Origin: Nocardiopsis sp. NRRL B-16309
Lineage (GTDB): Bacteria > Actinomycetota > Actinomycetes > Streptosporangiales > Streptosporangiaceae
Direction: 5' to 3'
DNA length: 64,000 nucleotides
Assembly: GCF_001279585.1 (NCBI RefSeq)
Contig: NZ_LGEC01000074.1
Span: forward strand, 46,640 to 110,639
The notes beneath the pieces were generated by a model. The model made no database searches. It had not been told where the DNA came from and saw only the letters and a program-made list of their open reading frames with translations. Positions 42,283 to 50,153 of the stretch are shown here, piece after piece (the stretch's first letter is position 1; the number at the start of each line of letters is the position of its first letter). A program made the translations under genes and the position numbers.

Positions 42283-42999
42283 ATGACCACCCGTTCCGAG
42301 AGCGCAGGCCCGTTCGACCTGAACCGCTACACCCACGCCGTGGAGAACAGGGACGCCGACACCATGGTCTCGATGATGGCCGACGACGCCGACTTCGAGA
42401 TGATCGACCGCCGCACCCCGCCGAGCCGCCCGTCCGTCCTGCACGGGCGCGACGCGATCGCACCGGTCATGCGCGACATCTCCGCTCGCGAGATGACCCA
42501 CGAGGTCGTCAACGTCATCTCGGACGGTCAGCACGTGGCCTACACCGAGCGCTGTACCTACCCCGACGACACCAGGGTCATGAGCATGACGATGCTCGAC
42601 CTGAGCGACGGGCGCATCAAGCACCAGTCCACCATCCAGGCCTGGGACGAGGACTCGGGCCGGTCCATGCAGGTCGGTGACTTCGGCATGCCCGACGACA
42701 CCGACGACTACGAGAAGGCGCACGCCGACCTGGTGGAGATCGGTGGGCGCATGGTCGCCCGGATGACCCTGCAGCCCGGCTGGCGGTGGTCCGAGCACGC
42801 CCGCCCGATCCAGGGCACGGACCTGTGCATGAAGACCCACCGCGCCTTCATCGTCTCCGGGACCATCTGCGGCCACATGTCCGACGGTTCCGAGTTGGAG
42901 GCCACGGCCGGCCAGACCGCGTTCGTCCCGCCCGGGCACGACGCGTGGGTGGTCGGCGACGAGCCCTGCGTCCTGTTGGACTGGGGTGTCGGCGAGTAG
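42283..42999 (+). CDS. NTF2/SnoaL-like domain fused to a cupin domain
   Basis: The product is 238 aa with an AAGGAG ribosome-binding site. Residues 1-125 are an NTF2-like alpha+beta barrel (LNRYTHAVENRDADTMVSMMADDADFEMIDRRTPP...HGRDAIAPVMRDI...YPDDTRVMSMTMLDLSDGRI). Residues 140-238 are a cupin-like domain (GWRWSEHARPIQGTDLC, THRAFIVSGTICGHMSDGSELEATAG, TAFVPPGHDAWVVGDEP). The first cupin motif lacks the full GxxxxxHxH set, with a single His in SEHARP; the second retains G-x-x-A-x-x-P-x-G-H. Each domain is common; the fusion suggests binding or turnover of a small amphipathic molecule. A terminator follows at 43030. Confidence 0.75.
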   Translation: MTTRSESAGPFDLNRYTHAVENRDADTMVSMMADDADFEMIDRRTPPSRPSVLHGRDAIAPVMRDISAREMTHEVVNVISDGQHVAYTERCTYPDDTRVMSMTMLDLSDGRIKHQSTIQAWDEDSGRSMQVGDFGMPDDTDDYEKAHADLVEIGGRMVARMTLQPGWRWSEHARPIQGTDLCMKTHRAFIVSGTICGHMSDGSELEATAGQTAFVPPGHDAWVVGDEPCVLLDWGVGE

Positions 43000-43029
43000 C
43001 GCCGCCCCACAGCCGCGACCGATCCGCAG

Positions 43030-43056
43030 ACCCCCGACGCGTGGGCGTTCGGGGGT
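43030..43056 (+). terminator. Terminator after the NTF2-cupin gene
   Basis: ACCCCCGA pairs with TCGGGGGT around an 11-base loop, 31 bp past the stop codon. Confidence 0.65.
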
Positions 43057-43160
43057 CCTGTCAGGGCCTCCACCCCTGTGCGGCCGTGCACCGAACACCG
43101 CGGTGAACACCCTGACCACCCATGGACGCTGCGCCAGGTGAGCGGGCACAGGATGCGCCC

Positions 43161-43206
43161 CGTCCCACGGGCGGGCCGACCACCGTCCCACAGGCGGGCC
43201 GACCAC
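43161..43206. repeat. Two-copy 23-bp tandem repeat
   Basis: CGTCCCACGGGCGGGCCGAC plus CAC, then the same unit with one base changed (ACGGG to ACAGG), head to tail. It lies in the 309-bp gap between the NTF2-cupin gene and the metzincin. Nothing else is recognised in that gap apart from the terminator. Confidence 0.8.
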
Positions 43207-43308
43207 GGCACGCCGTCAACGTGCTCCTGCCGCCGCGCCCGCACCGGGATCCCCTGGCGTGCGCCGCCCCGCCACAGCCCGGCGGAGAGGCGCACGCGCC
43301 TCCCTACT

Positions 43309-45009
43309 TCACAGCGATGCCTCGACGTCGTGCAGCGCGTCCAGCACCGGCCGGAGCACGGTGAGGTTCTCGCGCGGCAGTCGGATGGACGTCTCCATGG
43401 GTACGTCCGCCGCCTCGCCGGGCAGGTCGGCGGCGGACTGCTCCGTGTCCGCGGCCGGGACGGTGACCCAGCGGACCGCCGCACCGTCACGTACGGTGAC
43501 GACCGCGACCAGGGAGTCCGGCGGCAGGTCCCCGGCGGAGTGCTCGGGCGGCTCGTCGTCGAGCAGTCCCACCCGCTCGGCGGCGGCGAACACCCGGGCG
43601 GCCGTGTCCTGGTCGACCCGTCCGGTGGCCTCGGATTCGGGTTCGTCGCTGAAGTCGTCGAGCAGATGGCGGTGGACCGCACCGGAACCGGTGACCGCGA
43701 CCCGGTACACGTAGCGTTCGCCGGGAGCGCCACCGCTCACCTCGAAGGAGACCTCGTTCCGGTCGGGGTCGGCGACCCCTGCCCGAGCGCCGATCCCCCG
43801 CAGGCGCCCCAGGGACTCGGCCCGCTCTGACGGTTCCAGCCGGTCGATCGAGCGCACCTCGCCCCCCTCGCCTTCCCCTGCCCCGGGGCCCTCCCCCGGT
43901 GCCGCGGCCGGCGTGTGGCCGCAGTGCAGGGCGGTGATCCTGTCGTAGAGCCGGGCGACCGTCTCGGAGTTGTCGTCCATCACCGTCCCGGTGTTGACCG
44001 GAGTGCGCGACGGGCACGCCGCGGTCACGTACTCGTCCGGGTGGCCGAGCATGTGCCCGAACTCGTGGGAGGCGACGTCGCCTGTGTCACTCGTGTCCCA
44101 CGTGGTCACGTTGGACCGCTCAGGACCGGTCCGCACCCGGACCACGTGATGGGCGCCGCTGTTCACCCACTGCACGTCGAAAGTGATGCGCTTGCGCTGT
44201 CCGTTTCCGGTGCAGTCGAAGCGGTCCGACCACTTGCCGATGATTCCGTCGCGCCAGGCCGTCCGCAGGTTGTCCATCGTGCTCGCGGCGATTCCCGCGT
44301 CCGGAGCGAGCTGGATCCGCACGACGACGTGCGTGTCGGCCTGGTCATAGGCCGCGCGCCAGCCGAACCCGCACTCCCGCACGTCGAAAGCGACCTCCGA
44401 ACCGATCCGGAAGGGACCGGACCAGGTCCAGGGAGGACCATCCATACGCCAGAAGAAATCGAGATTCCCCGCCTCATCGACCGCCAGGACCTCCAGATTT
44501 CCCGCACTACCGTAATTCGACTGGATCAGACTGGCCGCGGCGTAGCGCGCACCGCCAACGAAGCGACCAGGCGCACTCCAGGCCATACCCGCGTCGTTGT
44601 CCCGCCACAGATGCACCAAACCGCCATCCCGATGCGGCACGACGACCTCGAAGTTCCCCTTGTCCCCATGACTCCCCTGAACCAGCGACGGACCACCGCG
44701 CACCCCGCCGGCGACATGAAAAGGACCCGACCAGGTCCAGGGAGGACCATCCATACGCCAGAAGAAATCGAGATTCCCCGCCTCATCGACCGCCAGGACC
44801 TCCAGATTTCCCGCACTACCATAATTCGACTGGATCAGCGTCGAGGCCGTGTACCGACTCCGCCCACCGAAACACGTGGGCCCGTGCCAGGTCATGCCCG
44901 CGTCGTTGTCGCGCCACAGGTGGACCAGGCCGCCGCCATGCGAGGACGGGATCACCGCCTCGAAGTTGCCCCTGGTTCCGTGTCGTCCCTGTATGAGGAA
45001 ATCGCTCAT
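43309..45009 (-). CDS. Metzincin-type metalloprotease with N-terminal lectin/propeller-like repeats
   Basis: The product is 566 aa without a signal peptide. Residues 1-200 comprise two A-B pairs of ~50-residue units. The A units carry GNFE(A/V)V(I/V)P...GGLVHLWRDNDAGM. The B units read NYGSAGNLEVLAVDEAGNLD, then FFWRMDGPPWTWSGPF, and are identical in both copies, like PLL-type sugar-binding propeller repeats. Residues about 205-365 are a zinc protease with HEFGHMLGHPD (His315, Glu316, His319, Asp325; HExxHxxGxxD as in snapalysin) and a Met-turn GTVMDD (Met344). The C-terminal 200 residues are acidic and unassigned. It starts 40 bp after the protease-nuclease gene and is probably in one operon with it. 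Confidence 0.75.
   Translation of the reverse strand: MSDFLIQGRHGTRGNFEAVIPSSHGGGLVHLWRDNDAGMTWHGPTCFGGRSRYTASTLIQSNYGSAGNLEVLAVDEAGNLDFFWRMDGPPWTWSGPFHVAGGVRGGPSLVQGSHGDKGNFEVVVPHRDGGLVHLWRDNDAGMAWSAPGRFVGGARYAAASLIQSNYGSAGNLEVLAVDEAGNLDFFWRMDGPPWTWSGPFRIGSEVAFDVRECGFGWRAAYDQADTHVVVRIQLAPDAGIAASTMDNLRTAWRDGIIGKWSDRFDCTGNGQRKRITFDVQWVNSGAHHVVRVRTGPERSNVTTWDTSDTGDVASHEFGHMLGHPDEYVTAACPSRTPVNTGTVMDDNSETVARLYDRITALHCGHTPAAAPGEGPGAGEGEGGEVRSIDRLEPSERAESLGRLRGIGARAGVADPDRNEVSFEVSGGAPGERYVYRVAVTGSGAVHRHLLDDFSDEPESEATGRVDQDTAARVFAAAERVGLLDDEPPEHSAGDLPPDSLVAVVTVRDGAAVRWVTVPAADTEQSAADLPGEAADVPMETSIRLPRENLTVLRPVLDALHDVEASL
44410..44532 (-). repeat. Near-identical intragenic repeat, downstream copy
   Basis: It encodes residues 160-200 of the metzincin. 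It matches 44719-44841 almost base for base, with one G/A difference near the 3' edge plus a few at the other border. Synonymous positions are also conserved, which points to a recent duplication or gene conversion. Confidence 0.85.
44719..44841 (-). repeat. Near-identical intragenic repeat, upstream copy
   Basis: It encodes residues 57-97 of the metzincin and is the partner of 44410-44532, 309 bp (103 codons) away in the same frame. Confidence 0.85.
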
Positions 45010-45049
45010 CGTCGCCGCACCCCCGCCTCTCGTCGCCGCATCGAACCGG

Positions 45050-46906
45050 TCAGCTCCACTGGATCTCGGACAGGCTCCCCAACGCCTCCCGCTCCCCCAA
45101 CGCCTCGGACACCACCAGCGTCTCCGCCCCGCGCAGCACGGCCGGGAATCGCAGATGCGTGCGCTCCTCGATCTCGCCCAGCATCACCTGGAACACGTGG
45201 AACTCCTCGAGCTCCAAAGCCTCGATCTGGTCGAGGTTCTGGGTCAGCAGGAACGCCGTGCTCCTGAGTTCGCCCTGGTCGGCGAAGACGATGACCTTCC
45301 AGTACTCGCGCGGGATCCGCACGCCCCGGTACGGGCGGTCGTCGTCCTGGAAGACCGGCCCGCCGAAGACGCTCACCCGCAGGTCGTCGACGTCCACGTC
45401 GGCGAACACCGCGTCCTCCAGCCGTCCCCACAGCCCTCCCTTGGCGCTCTGGTTGAAGTCCTCGACCTGCGGCACGATGTTCGTGTAGGAGAACGAGTCC
45501 ACGTTCGCCTTCTCGGCCTCGGCCGGACCGTCCCAGAGCAGGTCGGCACGGCGGGCGATGTGCCCCCGGTCCAGCCGGTTGGCCTTGTACACCTCGTTGC
45601 CGACCTGGACGCCGTCCGGGAGCCGCACGTCCTTGACGAAGGGGATACCTCTACGGCTGAGCCGCTTGAGCGAGCCGCCGTCGATGTTCCAGGCCACCCA
45701 CCGGGCGAAGCGACGCGAGGTGCTCAACGCCAGCGAGAAGTGGGTGTAGGGGATGACCTCCGACCCGTCCAGCCGGACCGCGTCGCCCGCGATGACCGGA
45801 GTCAGCACCGGGGTGTCCACCCGCCGACTCAGGAAGCGGGGGTCGTAGCCCGCCAGGACCTGTGCCTCTTCGGGTGCGGGCGGTCGCAGGTCGATCTGCA
45901 GCTTCTCGAAGACCGAGCTCGACAGGCAGGCCAACGCGTGCTCGTCCGGGTTGCCCGTGCCCTCGCCGCCGAAGTGCAGGCCCGCCAGGACCGTGCCCGG
46001 CCGGCCGTCGGATGCCGTGAACATCCACACAGCGCCGGAGTCGCCGCCGCGACTGACTTCGCCGTCCTGGGGCGGGTGCTCCGGGTCCACGCCGATCTCG
46101 AAGCAGCCGATGATCTGCTCCCCCGCGCTCCCGCCGTAGTCGAGCTTGACGAGGGTGTCGATCCGCCGGACCACGCCGTGCGTGACGGCGGTGGTGCGGC
46201 CGCTCTTGACGACCTTGTCCCCGAGCTCGGGTTCGCCCAGCTCCTGGGGGGCGACGTCGAGCTCGGTGATCTGCGGCGAGAACCGGCGGTCCTCGATCGT
46301 GGCCACCGCGCAGTCGCCCGCCACTCCCAGGTGGGAGCGCTTCAGTGCGCCCAGGCGGTTGTGGCCGGTGCGGTTGTCATCGTGGGGGCCAGGCTGGACG
46401 ACGTCCTCGCCCAGGTCGCCATCGGACCCGTGCAGGACGTGCCAGTTGCTCAGGATGTAGGGCGTGGCGTCGTGCCGGTCGAAGACGATACAGCCGATCG
46501 TGCCCGCCGAGACGCTGACGTGCCCGACGCTCACACCCGGCACGATGGGGTCGAGCCGGTTCTTGCGGACCGGGCTGCGCGCCTCGGCCACGATCCGGAA
46601 CTGCGGTGCGTAGCTGCGTTCGATCACGTCTGTGGGCACCTCGACGCCGTCCACCACGACCGACTCGGGCAGCATCGTTGTTCCCAGAGCCTCCAGCGCT
46701 TCGGGTTGGACCTTGGTGTCGACGGTGAACTGGAGTGCGATCTCCCCCTCCTGCCGGCCGTCCTTCTCCTTGTAGCCGATGCCGACCGAGGAGACGTTGG
46801 GGTCCCTCAGAAAGTCCGCCCCGCGGGTGCGGACGAACGTCCGCAAGGAGGCGATGAGGTCGCTCTGCTCCGGTTCCCCGGGCCGGTTCGGGTTCTCGGT
46901 GGCCAT
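45050..46906 (-). CDS. Trypsin-like protease fused to a DNA/RNA non-specific endonuclease
   Basis: The product is 618 aa without a signal peptide. The N-terminal 110 residues are unassigned. A chymotrypsin-fold protease follows with a visible triad: His156 in SNWHVLHG, Asp198 in AGDCAV and Ser290 in RGGDSGA. The second half is a NUC-type beta-beta-alpha-metal endonuclease. It has DRGHIARRADLLW (general-base His449), then SFSYTNIVPQ...FNQSAKGGLWGRLE with Asn476/Asn485 and Glu497 as metal-site residues. Such nucleases degrade DNA and RNA without sequence preference. A protease and a nuclease in one chain suggest a self-activated or target-cleaving effector. The metzincin gene follows after 40 bp. 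The function is inferred. Confidence 0.82.
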   Translation of the reverse strand: MATENPNRPGEPEQSDLIASLRTFVRTRGADFLRDPNVSSVGIGYKEKDGRQEGEIALQFTVDTKVQPEALEALGTTMLPESVVVDGVEVPTDVIERSYAPQFRIVAEARSPVRKNRLDPIVPGVSVGHVSVSAGTIGCIVFDRHDATPYILSNWHVLHGSDGDLGEDVVQPGPHDDNRTGHNRLGALKRSHLGVAGDCAVATIEDRRFSPQITELDVAPQELGEPELGDKVVKSGRTTAVTHGVVRRIDTLVKLDYGGSAGEQIIGCFEIGVDPEHPPQDGEVSRGGDSGAVWMFTASDGRPGTVLAGLHFGGEGTGNPDEHALACLSSSVFEKLQIDLRPPAPEEAQVLAGYDPRFLSRRVDTPVLTPVIAGDAVRLDGSEVIPYTHFSLALSTSRRFARWVAWNIDGGSLKRLSRRGIPFVKDVRLPDGVQVGNEVYKANRLDRGHIARRADLLWDGPAEAEKANVDSFSYTNIVPQVEDFNQSAKGGLWGRLEDAVFADVDVDDLRVSVFGGPVFQDDDRPYRGVRIPREYWKVIVFADQGELRSTAFLLTQNLDQIEALELEEFHVFQVMLGEIEERTHLRFPAVLRGAETLVVSEALGEREALGSLSEIQWS

Positions 46907-47334
46907 GGAGATCTTCCCCTCGCGGAACCGGTGTCGCAGGATGGGCGGTCACGGAAAGCGGAAGGGGCGGGCTCGGACGCGCTTGTGACGGGCCGTCGGC
47001 CTGCCCGCTTTCTTCGTTCTGGACGCGCGGTGACCTGCGCCGAGACGTTCCCGTCGGTCCCACTGGATAACCACCCCCCACTGTGAAGATGTCGGCAATG
47101 ATCGCCGCCATGGCGTCCCGCTCCCAGCGCGCACGAAATCGCCTGAGTCCGCCCTCCCATTCATCGTGTTCGTCAAGAACGCATATGATGCGGCAAACCG
47201 CTTGAGTGTTTCTGCGGTGGTCACTACGCTGGAATACGTGACGGGTGCGGCCCGCCCGCTTCTCATGATCTGAGGGTCAGCATCGGTTTTGCGCTTCCAT
47301 GGTCCTGGGATCCACAGGCGGCCTGGGGGGACAT
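46907..47334. other. 428-bp divergent intergenic region of the protease-nuclease and membrane protein genes
   Basis: It is lower in GC than its surroundings. A plausible housekeeping promoter reads rightward (47202-47230). Otherwise there are short AT-containing stretches such as GAACGCATATGATGCGG but no long palindrome. No small gene was found. Confidence 0.45.
47202..47230 (+). promoter_or_regulatory. Candidate sigma-70-type promoter of the membrane protein gene
   Basis: TTGAGT at 47202-47207 and TACGCT at 47225-47230 are separated by 17 bp. TTGAxx plus TAnnnT matches the main vegetative consensus in actinomycetes. It lies 105 bp upstream of the ATG at 47335. Confidence 0.5.
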
Positions 47335-49461
47335 ATGGAAACCGTCCTTATCGTCGCCGCTCTGCTCAGTATTCTGATTCCGCTCGTCTCCTGGGCTGTT
47401 ATTCCGGAGATCTTCCACGACACCGACGGGAAGAGTGTCCTCACCCTGGCCATCGCGTCGGTGTGGGCAGTGGCGTGTGTCCTCGTGTTACTGACGGCTT
47501 CCGCGACCGGTGTATGGGCCGGCCGTTTTCTCGTCGGCGGGCTACTCGTGGCGGCGTTTCTCCTCCTGTGGGCGGTGGCACGGATCTTCGGTCGGCGCTG
47601 GCTGCGGATCTGCGCTCTCTTCATGGCCGCCGTGGGTGGCGCGTGGGCGTTGTGGCCGTCCTGGCCCAGAGGTGAGCCCACATGGCTCGATGGAGCACCC
47701 GAGGGGGGTTGGGCCGCCGCCGCGCTGATCGCTCTCGCGGTGGGCTACCTGTGGCTGGAGCGCATCACGGTGAAAGAGCCGCAGGTCCATGTCGCCGAAC
47801 CGGCCGCCGAGGACAACGAAGCGACCACGTCGGTACTCAACGAACTGCGACTGCGGCTTCCGGCGATCGAGGTGGTCGCGCCCGCGTGGAAGCCGGGAGG
47901 AGAGCCGGGCGAGGCCGTCGCGAGCATCGTCGAGAGCAGTGACATCACGGGCAACAAGCTGGTCTCGGCCCTGACCAGACTGTTCTCCCGGCTCGTGCGG
48001 ATACCGTCCTACACGGTGCGTGTCCGGGCGCACGAGAACGCCGCGTCCGCCCCGGACGGGGGCGCACCGGCACCGGGCGGCGATCGTCTGGTGTCGGTCA
48101 CCGTCGACGTGTACGAGAACATCACCGGGAAGAGCGAGCACCAGATCACGCTGCCGCCCCTTCGACTGGACTCGGCCGCCACGCGGGCAGCGGGTTTCGT
48201 CGCCTCCCGGATCTTCCTGAGCGATCCGTCGACCCGCGAGTGGGCCAGGGCGAGGTTCGACGGCGAGGATCTGTCCGCCTACCTCACCGTGAAGTCGCCC
48301 TTCACGTGCTGGGGGAGCTGGGGTAGCGGAGACCGCGACTACGCCCACGACTACGATCCCAACCGCGAGGAACGCCGCAGGTGTATCGAGCGCCTGGAGA
48401 GAGTCGCCGATTCCCGGCGCATCGCGGGTGTGGTCCGCTACGAACTGGCGTCCAGGTACGAGCTCGAGGGAGAACACGTCAAGGCGTTGCGCATGCACGT
48501 CCTCAACCGCGCCCAGTTCCGGCTGGATCCGTTCGAACGGAGCCGGTACCGGATGGTGGTCCTCCTCAAGATGATCGCGAACCACGATTTCGCGAACGTG
48601 TGGGCGAGGTCGACCGAGGCGGATCGCCACGACATCTTCCGCGCCCTCAGACGAGCCGGGATCTATCCGCGTGCGGAGACCTTCCCCGCGCTCATGTCGG
48701 ACTCCGCTCTCACGCCCCTCACCGAAGAGGAGTTCGTCGCCGACCCCGAGCGGTCCGGAGACGCCGTGCGTCGGGTGCGGCTGGTCCTGCTGCACGTCGC
48801 GAGGACGGAGGCCCATGAGATCGGGAAACGCCACTCCTGGCCACGACTGGCGTACGAGGACCTGCTCAACAAGGGGAGGAGCCGGCATCGGACACTCAAT
48901 GTCAGGAATGACCATGACGAAAAGCTCATGGCGAGATACCGGATCGGGAAACGAAGCATCGAGACGCTGAAGGAGAGCATAGACGCGAGCATCAGCATGG
49001 CGGTCGGCCGTGTTCCGGACGCGCGCCGATCCGCGTCCACGAAACTCTGGAAGAAACTGCCGCCGCGGGGAAACGAGCTGTACAACCAAGCGTGCCTGTG
49101 CGCCGTACGGGAAGTCGAGCCGTTCCACGACAGCGGTGTCACCATCGCCGGGGACAGGCGGGCCGCGGTCTCCAGGGCGGTGGACGTCATGCGCGAGGCC
49201 CTGCATCCCTCAGTGTGCGAACACTATCGCCCTTCCGAGCTCCTGATAGTCGACCCTGATCTGCGTTGCCTCCGTGGCAGTTCCGCGTTCGACGAGCTCG
49301 TCGAGGAACAGCTCCGCCGGGACTGGGGACCCGCCAAACCGGACACCTGCCCCGAGCCCGGCGACCGGCTCCTGGACGACTGGGTGCTCCAGCGCATACA
49401 CCGCGCGTGGTCCGACGACGGTGGACGGCCGGGGTCCCCGCCGTGGAGTAGTCCGCGCTGA
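47335..49461 (+). CDS. Membrane-anchored protein of unknown function with a large cytoplasmic domain
   Basis: The product is 708 aa from the ATG at 47335 with GGGGGG upstream; an ATG at 47299 is possible. Four hydrophobic segments occupy about residues 3-140 (TVLIVAALLSILIPLVSWAV, VLTLAIASVWAVACVLVLL, FLVGGLLVAAFLLLWAVA, AALIALAVGYLWLE). The remaining 560 residues are soluble, with a segment LRLRLPAIEVVAPAWKPG, helical TPR-like regions (RRIAGVVRYELASRYELEGEH) and ELYNQACLCAVREVE, a phrase typical of the last repeat in TPR arrays. No catalytic motif is recognised. It is divergent from the trypsin-nuclease/metzincin operon and could be its sensor or anchor; that is speculative. Confidence 0.6.
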   Translation: METVLIVAALLSILIPLVSWAVIPEIFHDTDGKSVLTLAIASVWAVACVLVLLTASATGVWAGRFLVGGLLVAAFLLLWAVARIFGRRWLRICALFMAAVGGAWALWPSWPRGEPTWLDGAPEGGWAAAALIALAVGYLWLERITVKEPQVHVAEPAAEDNEATTSVLNELRLRLPAIEVVAPAWKPGGEPGEAVASIVESSDITGNKLVSALTRLFSRLVRIPSYTVRVRAHENAASAPDGGAPAPGGDRLVSVTVDVYENITGKSEHQITLPPLRLDSAATRAAGFVASRIFLSDPSTREWARARFDGEDLSAYLTVKSPFTCWGSWGSGDRDYAHDYDPNREERRRCIERLERVADSRRIAGVVRYELASRYELEGEHVKALRMHVLNRAQFRLDPFERSRYRMVVLLKMIANHDFANVWARSTEADRHDIFRALRRAGIYPRAETFPALMSDSALTPLTEEEFVADPERSGDAVRRVRLVLLHVARTEAHEIGKRHSWPRLAYEDLLNKGRSRHRTLNVRNDHDEKLMARYRIGKRSIETLKESIDASISMAVGRVPDARRSASTKLWKKLPPRGNELYNQACLCAVREVEPFHDSGVTIAGDRRAAVSRAVDVMREALHPSVCEHYRPSELLIVDPDLRCLRGSSAFDELVEEQLRRDWGPAKPDTCPEPGDRLLDDWVLQRIHRAWSDDGGRPGSPPWSSPR

Positions 49462-49494
49462 TCGCCGCCGACCTCCGAGGCCCCGGCAGCACCC

Positions 49495-50148
49495 TCAACG
49501 GGCCCGGCTTCCCCGCAGGTAGGCGAGCACCGCCTGCACCCGGCGGTGCACGCCGTCGTCGGGCGGCAGGTCCAGCTTGGCCAGGATGTTGCCCACGTGC
49601 TTGCCCACGGCGGCGTCGCTGACCACCAGCTGCCGGGCGATCGCGCCGTTGGAGTGGCCCTCGGCCATCAGCCCCAGCACCTCGCGCTCGCGCGGGGTGA
49701 GCCGCTCCAGCGGGTCGGCGCTGCGGCGCAACAGCTGGCGGACCACCTCGGGATCCACGATCGTGGCGCCCTCCACCACCTGGCGCAGTGTGGAGGCGAA
49801 CTCGCGCACGTCGCCGACCCGCTGCTTGAGCAGGTAGCCCACGCCGCGCCCGTCCCCCGTGTCGAGGAGGTCGGACGCGTAGCTGAGCTCCACGTACTGG
49901 CTCAGGGCCACCACCGCCAGGCCGGGACGGTCCCGCCGGAGCCGCACGGCGGCGCGCAGTCCCTCGTCGGTGAAGCCGGGAGGCATCCGGATGTCGGTGA
50001 CCACCAGCCCGGGGTCGTGCTCGGCGACCGCCCCGACCAGCGCCTCGCCGTCACCGACCGAGGCGACGACGGGGAAGCCGAACCGTTCGAGCACCCCGAT
50101 CAGACCCTCCCGGAGCAGCACACCGTCCTCCGCGAGCACGGTCGGCAC
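49495..50148 (-). CDS. NarL/FixJ-family response regulator
   Basis: The product is 217 aa from the GTG at 50148, 5 bp after the kinase stop. The receiver domain has VLAEDGVLLREGL (acidic pocket), the phosphoacceptor aspartate in LVVTDIRMPPG, and the switch residues VALSQY and LLKQRV. The LuxR-type helix-turn-helix is LTPREREVLGLMAEGHSNGAIARQLVVSDAAVGKHVGNILAKL. It is phosphorylated by the adjacent kinase and binds DNA as a dimer. Tight spacing with the kinase gene shows a two-gene operon. The targets are not evident. Confidence 0.92.
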   Translation of the reverse strand: MPTVLAEDGVLLREGLIGVLERFGFPVVASVGDGEALVGAVAEHDPGLVVTDIRMPPGFTDEGLRAAVRLRRDRPGLAVVALSQYVELSYASDLLDTGDGRGVGYLLKQRVGDVREFASTLRQVVEGATIVDPEVVRQLLRRSADPLERLTPREREVLGLMAEGHSNGAIARQLVVSDAAVGKHVGNILAKLDLPPDDGVHRRVQAVLAYLRGSRAR

Positions 50149-50153
50149 GGGGG

